From: Flavobacteriales bacterium | GTDB lineage: Bacteria; Bacteroidota; Bacteroidia; Flavobacteriales_D; JAHECK01 | Reading direction: 5' to 3' | Length of the DNA stretch: 38,394 nt | NCBI GenBank assembly: GCA_030591505.1 | Contig: JAUVAY010000007.1 | Location: forward strand, 1-38,394 | Shown here: in pieces, positions 9,170 to 18,587 of the stretch | Numbering within the stretch: the first letter of the stretch is position 1 | Layout: each line of letters opens with the position of its first letter | Translations under genes and position numbers: made by a program | The notes under the pieces: model-generated | What the model was told of the DNA's origin: nothing | What the model saw: the letters and a program-made list of their open reading frames with translations, nothing else | Databases searched by the model: none

Positions 9170-10456
9170 ATGAATTTTTCTGAATTTAAACTTACACGTC
9201 AATATTATAATGCACTGGATGATCTTGGTTTTACCGAGGCTACGGAAATTCAGGAGCAAGCCATTCCGAAGATACTTTCTGGCCATGATATAATTGGTGT
9301 TGCCCAAACGGGGACAGGAAAAACAGCGGCGTATATGCTACCGCTACTGAAAAAAATGAATTATGCTCAAGGTGATGATTGTCGGGCATTAGTTTTAGTC
9401 CCAACAAAAGAGTTGGTTCTTCAGGTTGAGTCAATGTCTCAGGCCTTAGCAAAATATACCGATATTAGAATAGTAGCACTTTATGGTGGTATTGGTTGGA
9501 AAGCACAAGCCGAGGTGATTAAAAAAGGAGTAGACATAATTATTGCTACACCCGGTAGGTTTTTGGAATTGTACCGCAAAGAAGCTTTATACCCCAGAAA
9601 GATCAACACCTTAGTGCTAGACGAAGCAGACCGAATGATGGATATGGGGTTCATTAATCAATTGCGAGATATTCTTGAGCTTATTCCCGTTAAAAGACAA
9701 AACATTTTACTTTCTGCCACTTTTGGAGAGCGAGTGGAAAGGCTTTCGGAAGAGTTTTTAGAATTCCCGGTGAAATTGGAGATTGCTACTTCTGCAAGCA
9801 CCCCAGAGAAGGTAAAACAGATGGTTTATGAAGTGCCTAATCAACGGACGAAAATTGAATTTTTAAAAGAACTATTGAGTGATGCAGAAACATTCAATCG
9901 GGTTTTGGTATTTGTCAGGAAAAAGGAAATTGTTGAGAATATCGCTAAGTATATAAGTAGGACGAACGATGAGACGGTTAAAACCATTCATTCAAATAAA
10001 GGACAAAACTCTAGAATCAATGCGATCAATGCATTTAAAGAGGGTGAGTTACGGGTTTTGGTTGCCAGTGATGTAGCGAGCAGGGGAATAGATGTAAGTG
10101 AAGTAAGTCATGTGATAAACTTTGATGTTCCTAGAAATTATGAAGATTACGTACACAGGATAGGACGTACTGGAAGAGCAAAAATGGAGGGGACCGCCAT
10201 TTCATTTATGAATAAAGCGGAGCGTTACCACATTAAAAAGATCGAAAAATTGATCGGTCAGAAAATAGAGCGAAAAGATATGCCCTCTTTTGTTGAAGTG
10301 TTTCCTGCTACCAAAATAGAGGCAAGGGATATTGAAATGGAGATTGACAAGCAAAAAAGAAGGGAGGACCCTAACTATCAAGGTGCTTTTCACGAAAAGA
10401 AGGGGAGGATAAAAGCGAGGAATAAGAAGAGGAGTTTAAAAGGGAGAAGGAATTAG
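9170..10456 (+). CDS. DEAD-box ATP-dependent RNA helicase (RhlE-like)
   Basis: This is a 428-residue RNA helicase that unwinds short RNA duplexes using ATP, probably in ribosome assembly or RNA decay. Motifs appear in order: the Q-motif region (GFTEATEIQEQAIP), Walker A AQTGTGKT, PTKELV (motif Ia, Lys instead of the usual Arg), TPGR, DEAD, SAT. In the second RecA lobe there follow LVFVRKK, SDVASRGID and HRIGRTGR. A short basic C-terminal tail (KKGRIKARNKKRSLKGRRN) replaces the longer extensions of some paralogues and probably binds RNA. Start is ATG. It is monocistronic and followed by a palindromic element. Confidence 0.95.
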   Translation: MNFSEFKLTRQYYNALDDLGFTEATEIQEQAIPKILSGHDIIGVAQTGTGKTAAYMLPLLKKMNYAQGDDCRALVLVPTKELVLQVESMSQALAKYTDIRIVALYGGIGWKAQAEVIKKGVDIIIATPGRFLELYRKEALYPRKINTLVLDEADRMMDMGFINQLRDILELIPVKRQNILLSATFGERVERLSEEFLEFPVKLEIATSASTPEKVKQMVYEVPNQRTKIEFLKELLSDAETFNRVLVFVRKKEIVENIAKYISRTNDETVKTIHSNKGQNSRINAINAFKEGELRVLVASDVASRGIDVSEVSHVINFDVPRNYEDYVHRIGRTGRAKMEGTAISFMNKAERYHIKKIEKLIGQKIERKDMPSFVEVFPATKIEARDIEMEIDKQKRREDPNYQGAFHEKKGRIKARNKKRSLKGRRN

Positions 10457-10459
10457 TAG

Positions 10460-10678
10460 AGTGTACTTCCCTGAATAGTGTTGACCGTTTTATTGGGATG
10501 AAAGATTCTTTTTCTTTAACCACAATTCGCTCAGAGTAGGCTCGAAGGACACTATGAAAAATAGATTAATGATGGTTAAAACTTAGTTCTATTTATTTTT
10601 TCCAGTGAACTTTGTGTAATTTCTTTGTGCCATTGTGGTTAAATAAAAAAGGGTCAAATATATTCAGGGAAATACACT
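10460..10678. repeat. Palindromic intergenic element (~219 bp) with 27-bp terminal inverted repeats
   Basis: The left end 10460-10486 (AGTGTACTTCCCTGAATA...) and right end 10652-10678 are inverted copies with 23 of 27 positions matching by hand alignment. Nested inside is a perfect 12-bp inverted repeat, TTTAACCACAAT at 10515-10526 and ATTGTGGTTAAA at 10632-10643. No ORF of note lies within it. It sits between the convergent helicase and tsaD genes. It resembles a miniature, non-autonomous palindromic repeat, or a transcript able to form a long hairpin and act as a bidirectional terminator. Confidence 0.6.
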
Positions 10679-10713
10679 TTCCATATTCTGACATCTGACT
10701 CTGACATCTAGGC

Positions 10714-11733
10714 TCAGCTTCCCACTTTCAGTCTAGGATCTGGCTTTACATCCATTCCCACAAAATCCTTATTCAGGTACTTATAATATGCCGTTACTCC
10801 AATCATAGCAGCATTATCTGTGGTGAATTCTAGAGGAGGGATAAATACTTCCCATCTTTTTTTTGTCCCCATTTCACGTAATTTTTTAGCCAGATAGGAG
10901 TTTGCAGAAACTCCACCGCCAATAGTAACTGTTTTAATACCCGTTTCCTCTGAAGCTCTTTTTAATTTACCGATGAGTATTCTAACAATGGCATGTTGTA
11001 TCGAAGCGCAGAGGTCATTGATGTTGTCTTTTATAAAATTAGCATCTCGTTTGACCTCCTTTTGTAAAAAATACAGAATGGCTGTTTTGAGTCCACTATA
11101 ACTAAAATTTAAACCTTGAACCCTTGGATAAGGGAACTCAAATTTTTCAGGATCTCCTTTCTTTGCCAGCTCATCTATTTTTGGTCCGGCAGGATAGGCT
11201 AAACCTAATAACTGACCTGCTTTATCGAAAGCTTCACCTGCAGCGTCATCGAGTGTACTTCCTAAAATGGTCATGTCTAAGTAATCGTCAACTCTCACTA
11301 TTTGTGTATGCCCACCTGAAACAGTAAGGGCTAAAAATGGAAATGAAGGATATGTCTGATCTTTTTTTATTTCAATAAAGTGAGCCAATATATGCGCTTG
11401 CATATGATTTACCTCTATCATGGGAATATTCAGTGCCTGTGCAAAGGATTTGGCAAATGAAACACCAACAAGTAATGCACCCATTAAACCAGGTCCACGT
11501 GTAAAAGCAATAGCTTCAATCTCACTTTTACTAATCGCTGCTTTTCTAATGGCCTCTTGAATAACAGGAACAATATTTTTTTGATGTTCACGTGAAGCTA
11601 ATTCAGGAACAACACCTCCATAATGTTGGTGTATGTCTTGATTGGCAATAATATTAGACAGTACTTTTCTATCATCAAGTATAGCAACCGAAGTTTCGTC
11701 GCAAGATGATTCTATAGCAAGGATTAGTGACAT
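10714..11733 (-). CDS. tsaD: tRNA N6-adenosine threonylcarbamoyltransferase TsaD
   Basis: TsaD transfers the threonylcarbamoyl group to A37 of ANN-decoding tRNAs, working with TsaB and TsaE. The 339-residue ASKHA-fold protein has the expected N-terminus 'ILAIESSCDETSVAIL' and 'GVVPELASREHQ'. It also has the metal-binding HMQAH (about residues 110-114), 'LTVSGGHTQIV', 'LGSTLDDAAGEAFDKAGQLLGL' and 'IGGGVSANSYL', plus the late 'FTTDNAAMIG'. All are intact and the length is normal. The start is ATG. It is divergent from the tamB-like gene, with about 90 bp between them. Confidence 0.97.
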   Translation of the reverse strand: MSLILAIESSCDETSVAILDDRKVLSNIIANQDIHQHYGGVVPELASREHQKNIVPVIQEAIRKAAISKSEIEAIAFTRGPGLMGALLVGVSFAKSFAQALNIPMIEVNHMQAHILAHFIEIKKDQTYPSFPFLALTVSGGHTQIVRVDDYLDMTILGSTLDDAAGEAFDKAGQLLGLAYPAGPKIDELAKKGDPEKFEFPYPRVQGLNFSYSGLKTAILYFLQKEVKRDANFIKDNINDLCASIQHAIVRILIGKLKRASEETGIKTVTIGGGVSANSYLAKKLREMGTKKRWEVFIPPLEFTTDNAAMIGVTAYYKYLNKDFVGMDVKPDPRLKVGS

Positions 11734-11823
11734 TGATTTATTTTCACAAAATTACGCTTAAAAACATGAATTATAGGGGCTTCCACGAGGCTTTTTTATA
11801 TTTTAGTCGGTTGTAGTAGAATA

Positions 11824-14800
11824 ATGAACGAAAGGCTAAGGAAAATATTAAAAAAGTGGATTATTGGCTTAACGCTATTTTTCATTGCATTGTATATTGC
11901 TTTTAATTCATCCATTGCTCAAACGAAACTAACTCAGTCACTTGGAAACTATTTTGGCAATAAATGGAATACCACAGTTAGCCTTGATCGTATTCATCTG
12001 GAGCCTTTTCAGCGATTAGGGATTGACAATTTGTACATTCAAGATTTGCATGGTGATACTTTGCTCTATGCGGAAAAGATCTATATAAATTTTAAGCGAC
12101 TCAATATTTTTAAAGGTATTTATTCAATTGAGGACTTTAAATTAGATAATGCACGGGTTTTTCTAAGAACCTATAAAGGGGAGGATAAACTTAACTTCTC
12201 ATTTATTATTGATTCTTTTGAAAAGGATACACAGGAATTAGACAGTACAATAGTAGAACAGCTTTTTAAAACAAGTATTGATGAGCTGGAGATCGTTAAT
12301 TCTCATTTTATTTTTCAAAATCAGAATGTGATTGATACCTCTTTTGGAATACATTACTCTGATTTGGATGTGAATAAAATTAATGGCCATTTTACTCATG
12401 TTTCTATCGTAAATGATTCCATTCATTTTCATATTGAATCGCTTAATGCCACAGAGAAGAGTGGGGTTGTAATAAATAATCTTGAATCTCGAGGTCATAT
12501 AAATGGAAAAGGATTTGATTTTGAACCATTGATGATCAGTATGAACGATTCCCGAATAGATGCAAATAGATTGGCATTTAAATATGGGAAATGGGAGAAT
12601 TTTGTTGACTTCATTACGAAAGTGAAAATGTTAGGAGATTTTAACCTGGCAAAGATCAAAATGAATGATATTTCCTATTTCGCCCCGGCACTTGAAGGAT
12701 GGAATCAGGAGTTTATGTTAAGTGGAATAATATCAGGAAGAGTAAATAACTTGTCCGGTCATGATTTAACGATTATGACAGGTAATGAAACATCCTTCGA
12801 AGGTGATTTTAATATGGACGGCTTGCCAGATATTGAAACAACGTTTATTACTGTTGAAGCTAAACGATTACATTCTGAGGTGTCTGATTTGGAGAATATT
12901 CAACTATATCCTTTTAAGGAAGGAAAACTTATTCAATTGCCTGAATCAATGAAGCATGGTGGGGAATTCACATTTAAAGGTGATTTTACAGGCTTTATAA
13001 ATGATTTTGTTGCTTTTGGAAGATTAGAAAGTTCAAGAGGGAATCTGATTTCCGACCTTTCGTTGAAACAGTTAGAAAACGATTCATTGTTGTTTTCAGG
13101 AAGTATAGCTTCAGAAAACCTTGAATTGGGCTTCCTGATGGGGAATACCTTATTTGATAAACTGGATTGTAATATTGAAGCAAAAGCCTATACGCATAAC
13201 GGAAATTTTGTATCGATAGAATTAAATGGTGAAGTAGACAAAATAGGTTTTAATAATTATAATTACACTAACATAGAGTTAAATGGCTTGCTAAAGCCTA
13301 ATTACTTTTTTGGAAAATTAACGATTAATGATCCAGCGCTAAACATGGATTTTAGTGGAGAAATAAACATTAAAGATAATTACCTAGACCTTGATTTTAA
13401 TACAGATCTTCTCTATGCAGATCTTGGTGCATTGAAGATCCTCCCAATAAAAAATTACTCTGGGTTATCAGGAAAGATTGATTTAAAATTTTCAGGAAGC
13501 GAATGGACCTCTCTTCTTGGAGGTATGGAAGTAACTAATCTTGAGTATTGTTCTGATAGCGCAACCTTTAATTTTGGTAGTATAGTTTTAGAGAATGATA
13601 CTTTAAGCAAAAGTAAGATCCTTATTTTGAGTAGTGATCTGCTAAGTGGTGAGATACAGGGGAATTATGAATTGGCAACTGTAGTTGATGATATACTATG
13701 GGAAATTAGTACGGTTATTCCATCTTTTATTGATTACGATTCGAGTTATATACCTAATCAGGATTTTGATTTTGAATTTGTTTTTCACGATATTTCTTTC
13801 TTGCGATCTTTAAATATAATCGACATCAATGTTTCATCTGAAGCTCAGCTATACGGAAAAGTAAGCCCGCTTAAGAATCAAAGTTATTTGAATTTTAATG
13901 CGGAGGAATTTTATTTTAAAGGATTCACATTGAATTATCCGGAACTGTTTATTGAATCGAATGGGAAGGATATTTTTATCGAACTGATAAGCGACCTTAT
14001 ACATTATATGGATGGACCAAGCTATTTCATAGAAAATGAAATGGTCGCTATTGCCATTAATGATACATTGCTAATTGATTTTGAATGGTCACAAGTAGAT
14101 AGAACAAAGGGGATTATAAACCTTGAAAGCGCGTTTTTACCTCATGGTGAAATCGAAGTTTCAAGCAATGGATCAATGTTTACATTTTTGGATAAAAAAT
14201 GGTCAATAAGTGATGATGGGCTAGTTAGATTTGATTCACTTAAGGTTAACTTTAATACAGTAGAAATTGCTTCGGAAACTCAAAAAATTCGACTGAACGG
14301 TGAGTATGCAACACTATCAAAGGATACGCTACAGTTAGAGGTCGATAATTTTGAGTTAAGTAACTTTAATTATATGCTTCAGCAGTTTGATTACAAGGTT
14401 AATGGTATATCGAATGGTTATTTTCATTGGATCATGGAGGAGAATTCAATTAACCTGGAAGCTGACCTTAGAATAAATAATGCTGACTTTAACGATTACT
14501 TTTTAGGGGATATAAATATCCTTTCAAAAAAGAGTTCAACTGATTCTTCTTTTCATGTTGAAGTAAGTTTACTTGATGAAAAACTGGAGAAGCTTAAAAT
14601 TGTAGGGAACATTAATCCCAACTCTGAAGATGAAATGATGGATCTTACTGTAGATTTTAATAAATTCGATCTTGATGTTTTAAATCACACCAATATTCCC
14701 GGTATATCAGATATAAAAGGAAACACAATTGGAAGTGTAAACATTGCAGGTTCACTCAAGAAGCCCACATTGATCGGTTCTCTCGAAATACAAAATGGTG

Positions 14801-16281
14801 GGTTGTTTGTTGATATTCTTGGGACCCATTTTACCTTTGATAACAAGATTGATATTTATGAAGATTTTATCGCATTAGACCCTTTCGAATTATATGATAA
14901 AGAAGGACGAAAGGGGATAGGCTATGGCACAATACTTCATGAACATTTAAAAGAATGGAATTATGACTTTTCATTAGAGATAGATAACTTATTGATAATG
15001 GACCTTAAAAACGATGTTGATGCATTATTTTATGGAAAGGCATATGGGACGGGGAATGCAAATATTTGGGGCTATAATAAGTTATTATTTATAGATGTTG
15101 TGGCGAGCACAAATAAAAACACAGAGATATTTATACCTATTAGAGAAAAGAGTTCGGTTGAGAAAATAGCTTTTATAGAATTTATTAATAGAGACAGCAT
15201 GTCAGTACTAAATACTTACGTCAAGCCTATTATAGATATTTCTGGTGTGGAAATGAATTTGGAAATAGATGTTAACCCTAATGCAGAAGTACAGCTTATT
15301 TTTGATGAAGACTCAGGTGATATTTTGAAAGTCAGGTCTGATGGAATACTTCAATTAATCATCGATAAGGAAAATGGCTTTACCATGGCCGGTTCTTTAG
15401 AAACCTATGAAGGAGAATATCAATTCACTTTTGAATCAATCTTAAGTAAGAGATTTTCCATCCCAACCGGATCTATTGTCTGGCTAGGTGATCCGTATAA
15501 TGCAAATGTTGATATTACTGCTGTTTATAGAACGCGTGCCTCTTTGGCCCCAATTATGATCGGTGAATCAGATCTATATAAAAGCCGCGTAAACACGAAT
15601 GTTTACCTTGAACTTGATGGGAATTTACAATCGCCTGATATTGCTTTTGATATTGAATTACCTGATTCTGACGAGAAAGAACGAACGTTTCTTAGATCTG
15701 CCACTTCCACAACCGAGGACATGAATAAGCAAGTTGTTTCACTCTTACTCTTCAATTCATTTCAAAGTACTTCCGGATGGGATGAAAGTGGAGGTTTTGC
15801 ATCAACGAATACTTTTGAGCTTTTATCGAATCAGGTATCTTCCTGGCTATCTCAAATCTCTGATGAAGTGGATGTAAATGTGCATTATCGCCCTGGAACG
15901 GAAACCTCTGGACAAGAAGTTGATGTTGGACTGACCACGGATATTTTAAATGAACGATTAACCGTTACAACACAAGTTGGATTTAAAGATCAAACTCTAA
16001 ATCCAAATCCAAATACAACAGCCAATAATATTGTAGGTGATTTTATTTTGGAATATAAACTGACCAAAGATGGGAGAATTCGATTAAAAGGGTTTAATAA
16101 ATCAAATGATAATTTAAATACATCAATTTATAAGCAATCACCTTATACCCAAGGGATTGGTATAGTGTTTAGAAAAGATTTTGATGGTAATTTAAAACGT
16201 AAGCATAGCGATAAAGAAAAGCTTCAGAAAAAGTATGAAGAGGAAGATAAGGACACTAAAGATGTCGAAAAAGAAAATTGA
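11824..16281 (+). CDS. TamB-like translocation/assembly module protein (DUF490 C-terminus)
   Basis: This is a 1485-residue inner-membrane-anchored periplasmic protein. One N-terminal helix (KWIIGLTLFFIALYIAFNSS) is followed by a very long beta-strand-rich region with repeated 'G.....L.i.n' units. The C-terminal region has the TamB/DUF490 pattern: 'GNTIGSVNIAGSLKKPTLIGSLEIQNGGLFVDILGTHF', 'VRSDGILQLIIDKENGFTMAGSLETYEGEYQFTFES', 'DVNVHYRPG' and 'LTVTTQVGF'. It ends in a Lys/Glu-rich charged tail (KEKLQKKYEEEDKDTKDVEKEN). Family members span the periplasm and support outer-membrane protein insertion or phospholipid transport. No TamA/BamA-type gene is adjacent. Its stop codon directly abuts the convergent cdaA stop codon. 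Confidence 0.9.
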   Translation: MNERLRKILKKWIIGLTLFFIALYIAFNSSIAQTKLTQSLGNYFGNKWNTTVSLDRIHLEPFQRLGIDNLYIQDLHGDTLLYAEKIYINFKRLNIFKGIYSIEDFKLDNARVFLRTYKGEDKLNFSFIIDSFEKDTQELDSTIVEQLFKTSIDELEIVNSHFIFQNQNVIDTSFGIHYSDLDVNKINGHFTHVSIVNDSIHFHIESLNATEKSGVVINNLESRGHINGKGFDFEPLMISMNDSRIDANRLAFKYGKWENFVDFITKVKMLGDFNLAKIKMNDISYFAPALEGWNQEFMLSGIISGRVNNLSGHDLTIMTGNETSFEGDFNMDGLPDIETTFITVEAKRLHSEVSDLENIQLYPFKEGKLIQLPESMKHGGEFTFKGDFTGFINDFVAFGRLESSRGNLISDLSLKQLENDSLLFSGSIASENLELGFLMGNTLFDKLDCNIEAKAYTHNGNFVSIELNGEVDKIGFNNYNYTNIELNGLLKPNYFFGKLTINDPALNMDFSGEINIKDNYLDLDFNTDLLYADLGALKILPIKNYSGLSGKIDLKFSGSEWTSLLGGMEVTNLEYCSDSATFNFGSIVLENDTLSKSKILILSSDLLSGEIQGNYELATVVDDILWEISTVIPSFIDYDSSYIPNQDFDFEFVFHDISFLRSLNIIDINVSSEAQLYGKVSPLKNQSYLNFNAEEFYFKGFTLNYPELFIESNGKDIFIELISDLIHYMDGPSYFIENEMVAIAINDTLLIDFEWSQVDRTKGIINLESAFLPHGEIEVSSNGSMFTFLDKKWSISDDGLVRFDSLKVNFNTVEIASETQKIRLNGEYATLSKDTLQLEVDNFELSNFNYMLQQFDYKVNGISNGYFHWIMEENSINLEADLRINNADFNDYFLGDINILSKKSSTDSSFHVEVSLLDEKLEKLKIVGNINPNSEDEMMDLTVDFNKFDLDVLNHTNIPGISDIKGNTIGSVNIAGSLKKPTLIGSLEIQNGGLFVDILGTHFTFDNKIDIYEDFIALDPFELYDKEGRKGIGYGTILHEHLKEWNYDFSLEIDNLLIMDLKNDVDALFYGKAYGTGNANIWGYNKLLFIDVVASTNKNTEIFIPIREKSSVEKIAFIEFINRDSMSVLNTYVKPIIDISGVEMNLEIDVNPNAEVQLIFDEDSGDILKVRSDGILQLIIDKENGFTMAGSLETYEGEYQFTFESILSKRFSIPTGSIVWLGDPYNANVDITAVYRTRASLAPIMIGESDLYKSRVNTNVYLELDGNLQSPDIAFDIELPDSDEKERTFLRSATSTTEDMNKQVVSLLLFNSFQSTSGWDESGGFASTNTFELLSNQVSSWLSQISDEVDVNVHYRPGTETSGQEVDVGLTTDILNERLTVTTQVGFKDQTLNPNPNTTANNIVGDFILEYKLTKDGRIRLKGFNKSNDNLNTSIYKQSPYTQGIGIVFRKDFDGNLKRKHSDKEKLQKKYEEEDKDTKDVEKEN

Positions 16282-17094
16282 TCACATTTCTTGCTTTTGT
16301 ATTTCCTTATGATGCAATAGCCTTTTTAACTCTAATTCAAAATCGGTCCTAGATAACTTATAGTACAATCTACTGTCGTGAGCAAGTGAAAAAGCACCGT
16401 TTTGCTCAGATATCACAATAGCTATTACATCTGTTTGTTCAGCGATTCCTAATGCACTTCTATGTCGTAATCCGGTTCCTTTAGGCATACTCTTATTGTC
16501 AGAAAGGTTAAGAACACATTGAGCCATCTCTATCTTATTATTTTGGATAATAATAGCACCATCATGCAGCGGACTCTCCTTTTGAAACATTGATATAATG
16601 AGGTCTGAATTCACTGTTGCATCTATAACCTGACCACCGACAACAAACATAGTTGGGTTCGACTCTCTTCCTACCACAATTAATGCACCTATCTTATACT
16701 GCGACATATATTCACAAGCCTTTAAAATTGGTTGAAGGTCGATTGCATCTTCATCTACATCTTTGAAAAATTTATTAAAAAAGCTCCCCTTGTTTCTTTT
16801 AAAGAAGTCACGATTTCCAAGCATAAGTAGAAATTTCCTGAGTTCTTGTTGAAAAACGATTATCAAAGCGATCACTCCAACACCAATAAACTGTCCGAGT
16901 ATCTCGCTTAACATCTGCATTTGCAGTGCTTCAACTACTTTCCATAATACGTAAATAGAAAGTATGCCAAGAAAAATATTAATTGCTGCTGTACCTTTTA
17001 CAACATAGTATAGCCTGTAAATGAGGTACGCTACCAGCAGAATATCAACGATATCGAGCCATCTAATATCAATAAATAGGTAAAAATTATTCAT
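16282..17094 (-). CDS. cdaA: Diadenylate cyclase CdaA (c-di-AMP synthase)
   Basis: CdaA condenses two ATP into cyclic di-AMP, a messenger that controls potassium, osmotic balance and cell-wall homeostasis. The 270-residue protein has about three N-terminal membrane helices (about 12-32, 35-52 and 62-82). A DisA_N (DAC) catalytic domain follows from about residue 95. The nucleotide-binding signatures DGA (178-180) and GTGLRHRSALG (RHR at 210-212) are intact. No CdaR/YbbR gene follows, unlike in Firmicutes. It lies 9 bp downstream of folP on the same strand, so the two form an operon. Start is ATG. Confidence 0.95.
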   Translation of the reverse strand: MNNFYLFIDIRWLDIVDILLVAYLIYRLYYVVKGTAAINIFLGILSIYVLWKVVEALQMQMLSEILGQFIGVGVIALIIVFQQELRKFLLMLGNRDFFKRNKGSFFNKFFKDVDEDAIDLQPILKACEYMSQYKIGALIVVGRESNPTMFVVGGQVIDATVNSDLIISMFQKESPLHDGAIIIQNNKIEMAQCVLNLSDNKSMPKGTGLRHRSALGIAEQTDVIAIVISEQNGAFSLAHDSRLYYKLSRTDFELELKRLLHHKEIQKQEM

Positions 17095-17103
17095 TGTTGT
17101 GGT

Positions 17104-17958
17104 CTAAATTTCCTTTTGCATAAATGTAAATAATTTAATGAGCTCTTTTGCTTCATTTACGTCGTGTACACGTAATATTTTAACCCCTTTCTCTAATGCT
17201 ATGGTATTTACGACAGTACTACCGGTCTTTGCATCATCAGGTTTTACCCCTAGTGTTTTGTAAATAAATGACTTACGAGATAAACCGACTAACATTGGAG
17301 CATTTAATGTTTTAAATTCATTTAAATGATTTAGTAAATAAAAATTTTGTTCTATTGTTTTTGAAAAACCAAATCCCGGGTCAATGATGATATCATGAAC
17401 ACCAAGTTGATTTAGCTTTTCAATTTGTTGACTAAAGAATGTAAATAAGTCGCCAATAAGGTCAGTATACTGCGTATTGCTTTGCATATTTCGGGGATTA
17501 CCTTTCATATGCATTAGAATATATGGAAGTTTTAATTGAGCAACAGTATTAAACATTTCCGGATCCGCCTGACCACCACTTATATCATTGATCAGCAAAG
17601 CTCCGGCATCAGCAGCTTGTTTGGCTACTTTACTTCTGAATGTATCGATTGAAACGATGGTATCGCTAAAATTCTTTGAGATGCTTTCAATAGCAGGTAT
17701 AACACGCTCCAATTCATCCTCTTCAGCAACATCAGCCGCTCCAGGTCGTGATGAATAACCTCCAATATCAATTATATCAACACCTGCATCCACCATTTGG
17801 CCTACTTTCTCTAACAGTATATCCTGTGTGACTCTACTTTTGCTGTAAAATGAATCGGGTGTTATATTTAAGATCCCCATCACTAAAGGAGAGGATAATT
17901 CTTTTAATTGTCCACCGAAATTGAGTGTATTATTTTGGTAAATTGATGTATATTTCAC
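17104..17958 (-). CDS. folP: Dihydropteroate synthase
   Basis: FolP joins 6-hydroxymethyl-dihydropterin pyrophosphate to p-aminobenzoate in folate synthesis and is the sulfonamide target. The 284-residue TIM-barrel protein has 'MGILNITPDSFYSKSR', 'DIIDIGGYSSRPGA', 'VSIDTFRSKVA', 'INDISGG', 'LMHMKGNPRNMQ', 'IIDPGFGFSKT', 'VGLSRKS' and a C-terminal 'LRVHDV'. These cover the pterin and pABA sites. The start is a GTG at 17958, with no ATG nearby giving a full N-terminus. It leads the folP-cdaA operon and is divergent from the DUF1599 gene, with about 49 bp between them. Confidence 0.96.
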   Translation of the reverse strand: MKYTSIYQNNTLNFGGQLKELSSPLVMGILNITPDSFYSKSRVTQDILLEKVGQMVDAGVDIIDIGGYSSRPGAADVAEEDELERVIPAIESISKNFSDTIVSIDTFRSKVAKQAADAGALLINDISGGQADPEMFNTVAQLKLPYILMHMKGNPRNMQSNTQYTDLIGDLFTFFSQQIEKLNQLGVHDIIIDPGFGFSKTIEQNFYLLNHLNEFKTLNAPMLVGLSRKSFIYKTLGVKPDDAKTGSTVVNTIALEKGVKILRVHDVNEAKELIKLFTFMQKEI

Positions 17959-18007
17959 GCTACAATTTTACGGAATAAAAATAGATCAAACTAAGGACAA
18001 ATTCTAG

Positions 18008-18559
18008 ATGAGTCAAAAGACAAGTGGACAATTTGATAGTGTAATTAAACTATGTGAGGATATTTTTCTAAAGAAAAATAAGGACTATGGTACAGCATGG
18101 CGTATTTTAAGAACTTCCTCGCTTACCGATCAGTTATTTATAAAGGCAAATAGAATTAGAACTATACAGGATAATGAATTACAAAAAGTAGAAGAAGGGA
18201 TAATCCCGGAGTTTATAGGGATCGTTAATTATTCTATTATGGCGTTGATACAATTGGATCTTGTTGATGATAAGCGCATGGAGTTGGAAGGAGAAGAAAT
18301 TGAAAAGCTATATAATAAGTATTCTGCAACTGCCAAACAGCTAATGATGGATAAGAACCATGATTATGGTGAAGCGTGGCGCGATATGCGAGTTAGCTCC
18401 TTATGTGACCTTATATTGATGAAGATCTTGCGCGTAAAACAAATTGAAGATAATGACGGACAAACCTTAATTTCTGAAGGCTTGGATGCGAACTATCTTG
18501 ATATGCTAAATTACGCAGTTTTTGCCTTGATCAAATTAGAAATTGAAAAAACAGATTAA
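18008..18559 (+). CDS. DUF1599 domain protein with internal duplication
   Basis: This 183-residue cytoplasmic protein is made of two similar halves. Each carries a 'DxxxKKNxDYGxAWR..R.SSL.D....K..R...I.DN' motif (about residues 14-60 and 104-150). Each half ends in a 'YxxIVNYSIMALIQLDL'-like helix. This is the DUF1599 family, which I recall being associated with nucleotide-modification domains; that link is from memory and not shown here. The conserved Lys/Asp/Tyr/Arg residues suggest nucleotide or phosphate binding. It is first in an apparent operon: the BT_3928-type gene starts 28 bp later, followed by the permease and tpiA. The activity is unknown. Confidence 0.88.
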   Translation: MSQKTSGQFDSVIKLCEDIFLKKNKDYGTAWRILRTSSLTDQLFIKANRIRTIQDNELQKVEEGIIPEFIGIVNYSIMALIQLDLVDDKRMELEGEEIEKLYNKYSATAKQLMMDKNHDYGEAWRDMRVSSLCDLILMKILRVKQIEDNDGQTLISEGLDANYLDMLNYAVFALIKLEIEKTD

Positions 18560-18587
18560 ACCCAAACAATACCAACTTTAAGTAATT

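Noticed and set aside
9240-9452. Antisense ORF inside the helicase gene
   Set aside because: Shadow of the helicase reading frame; no independent evidence.
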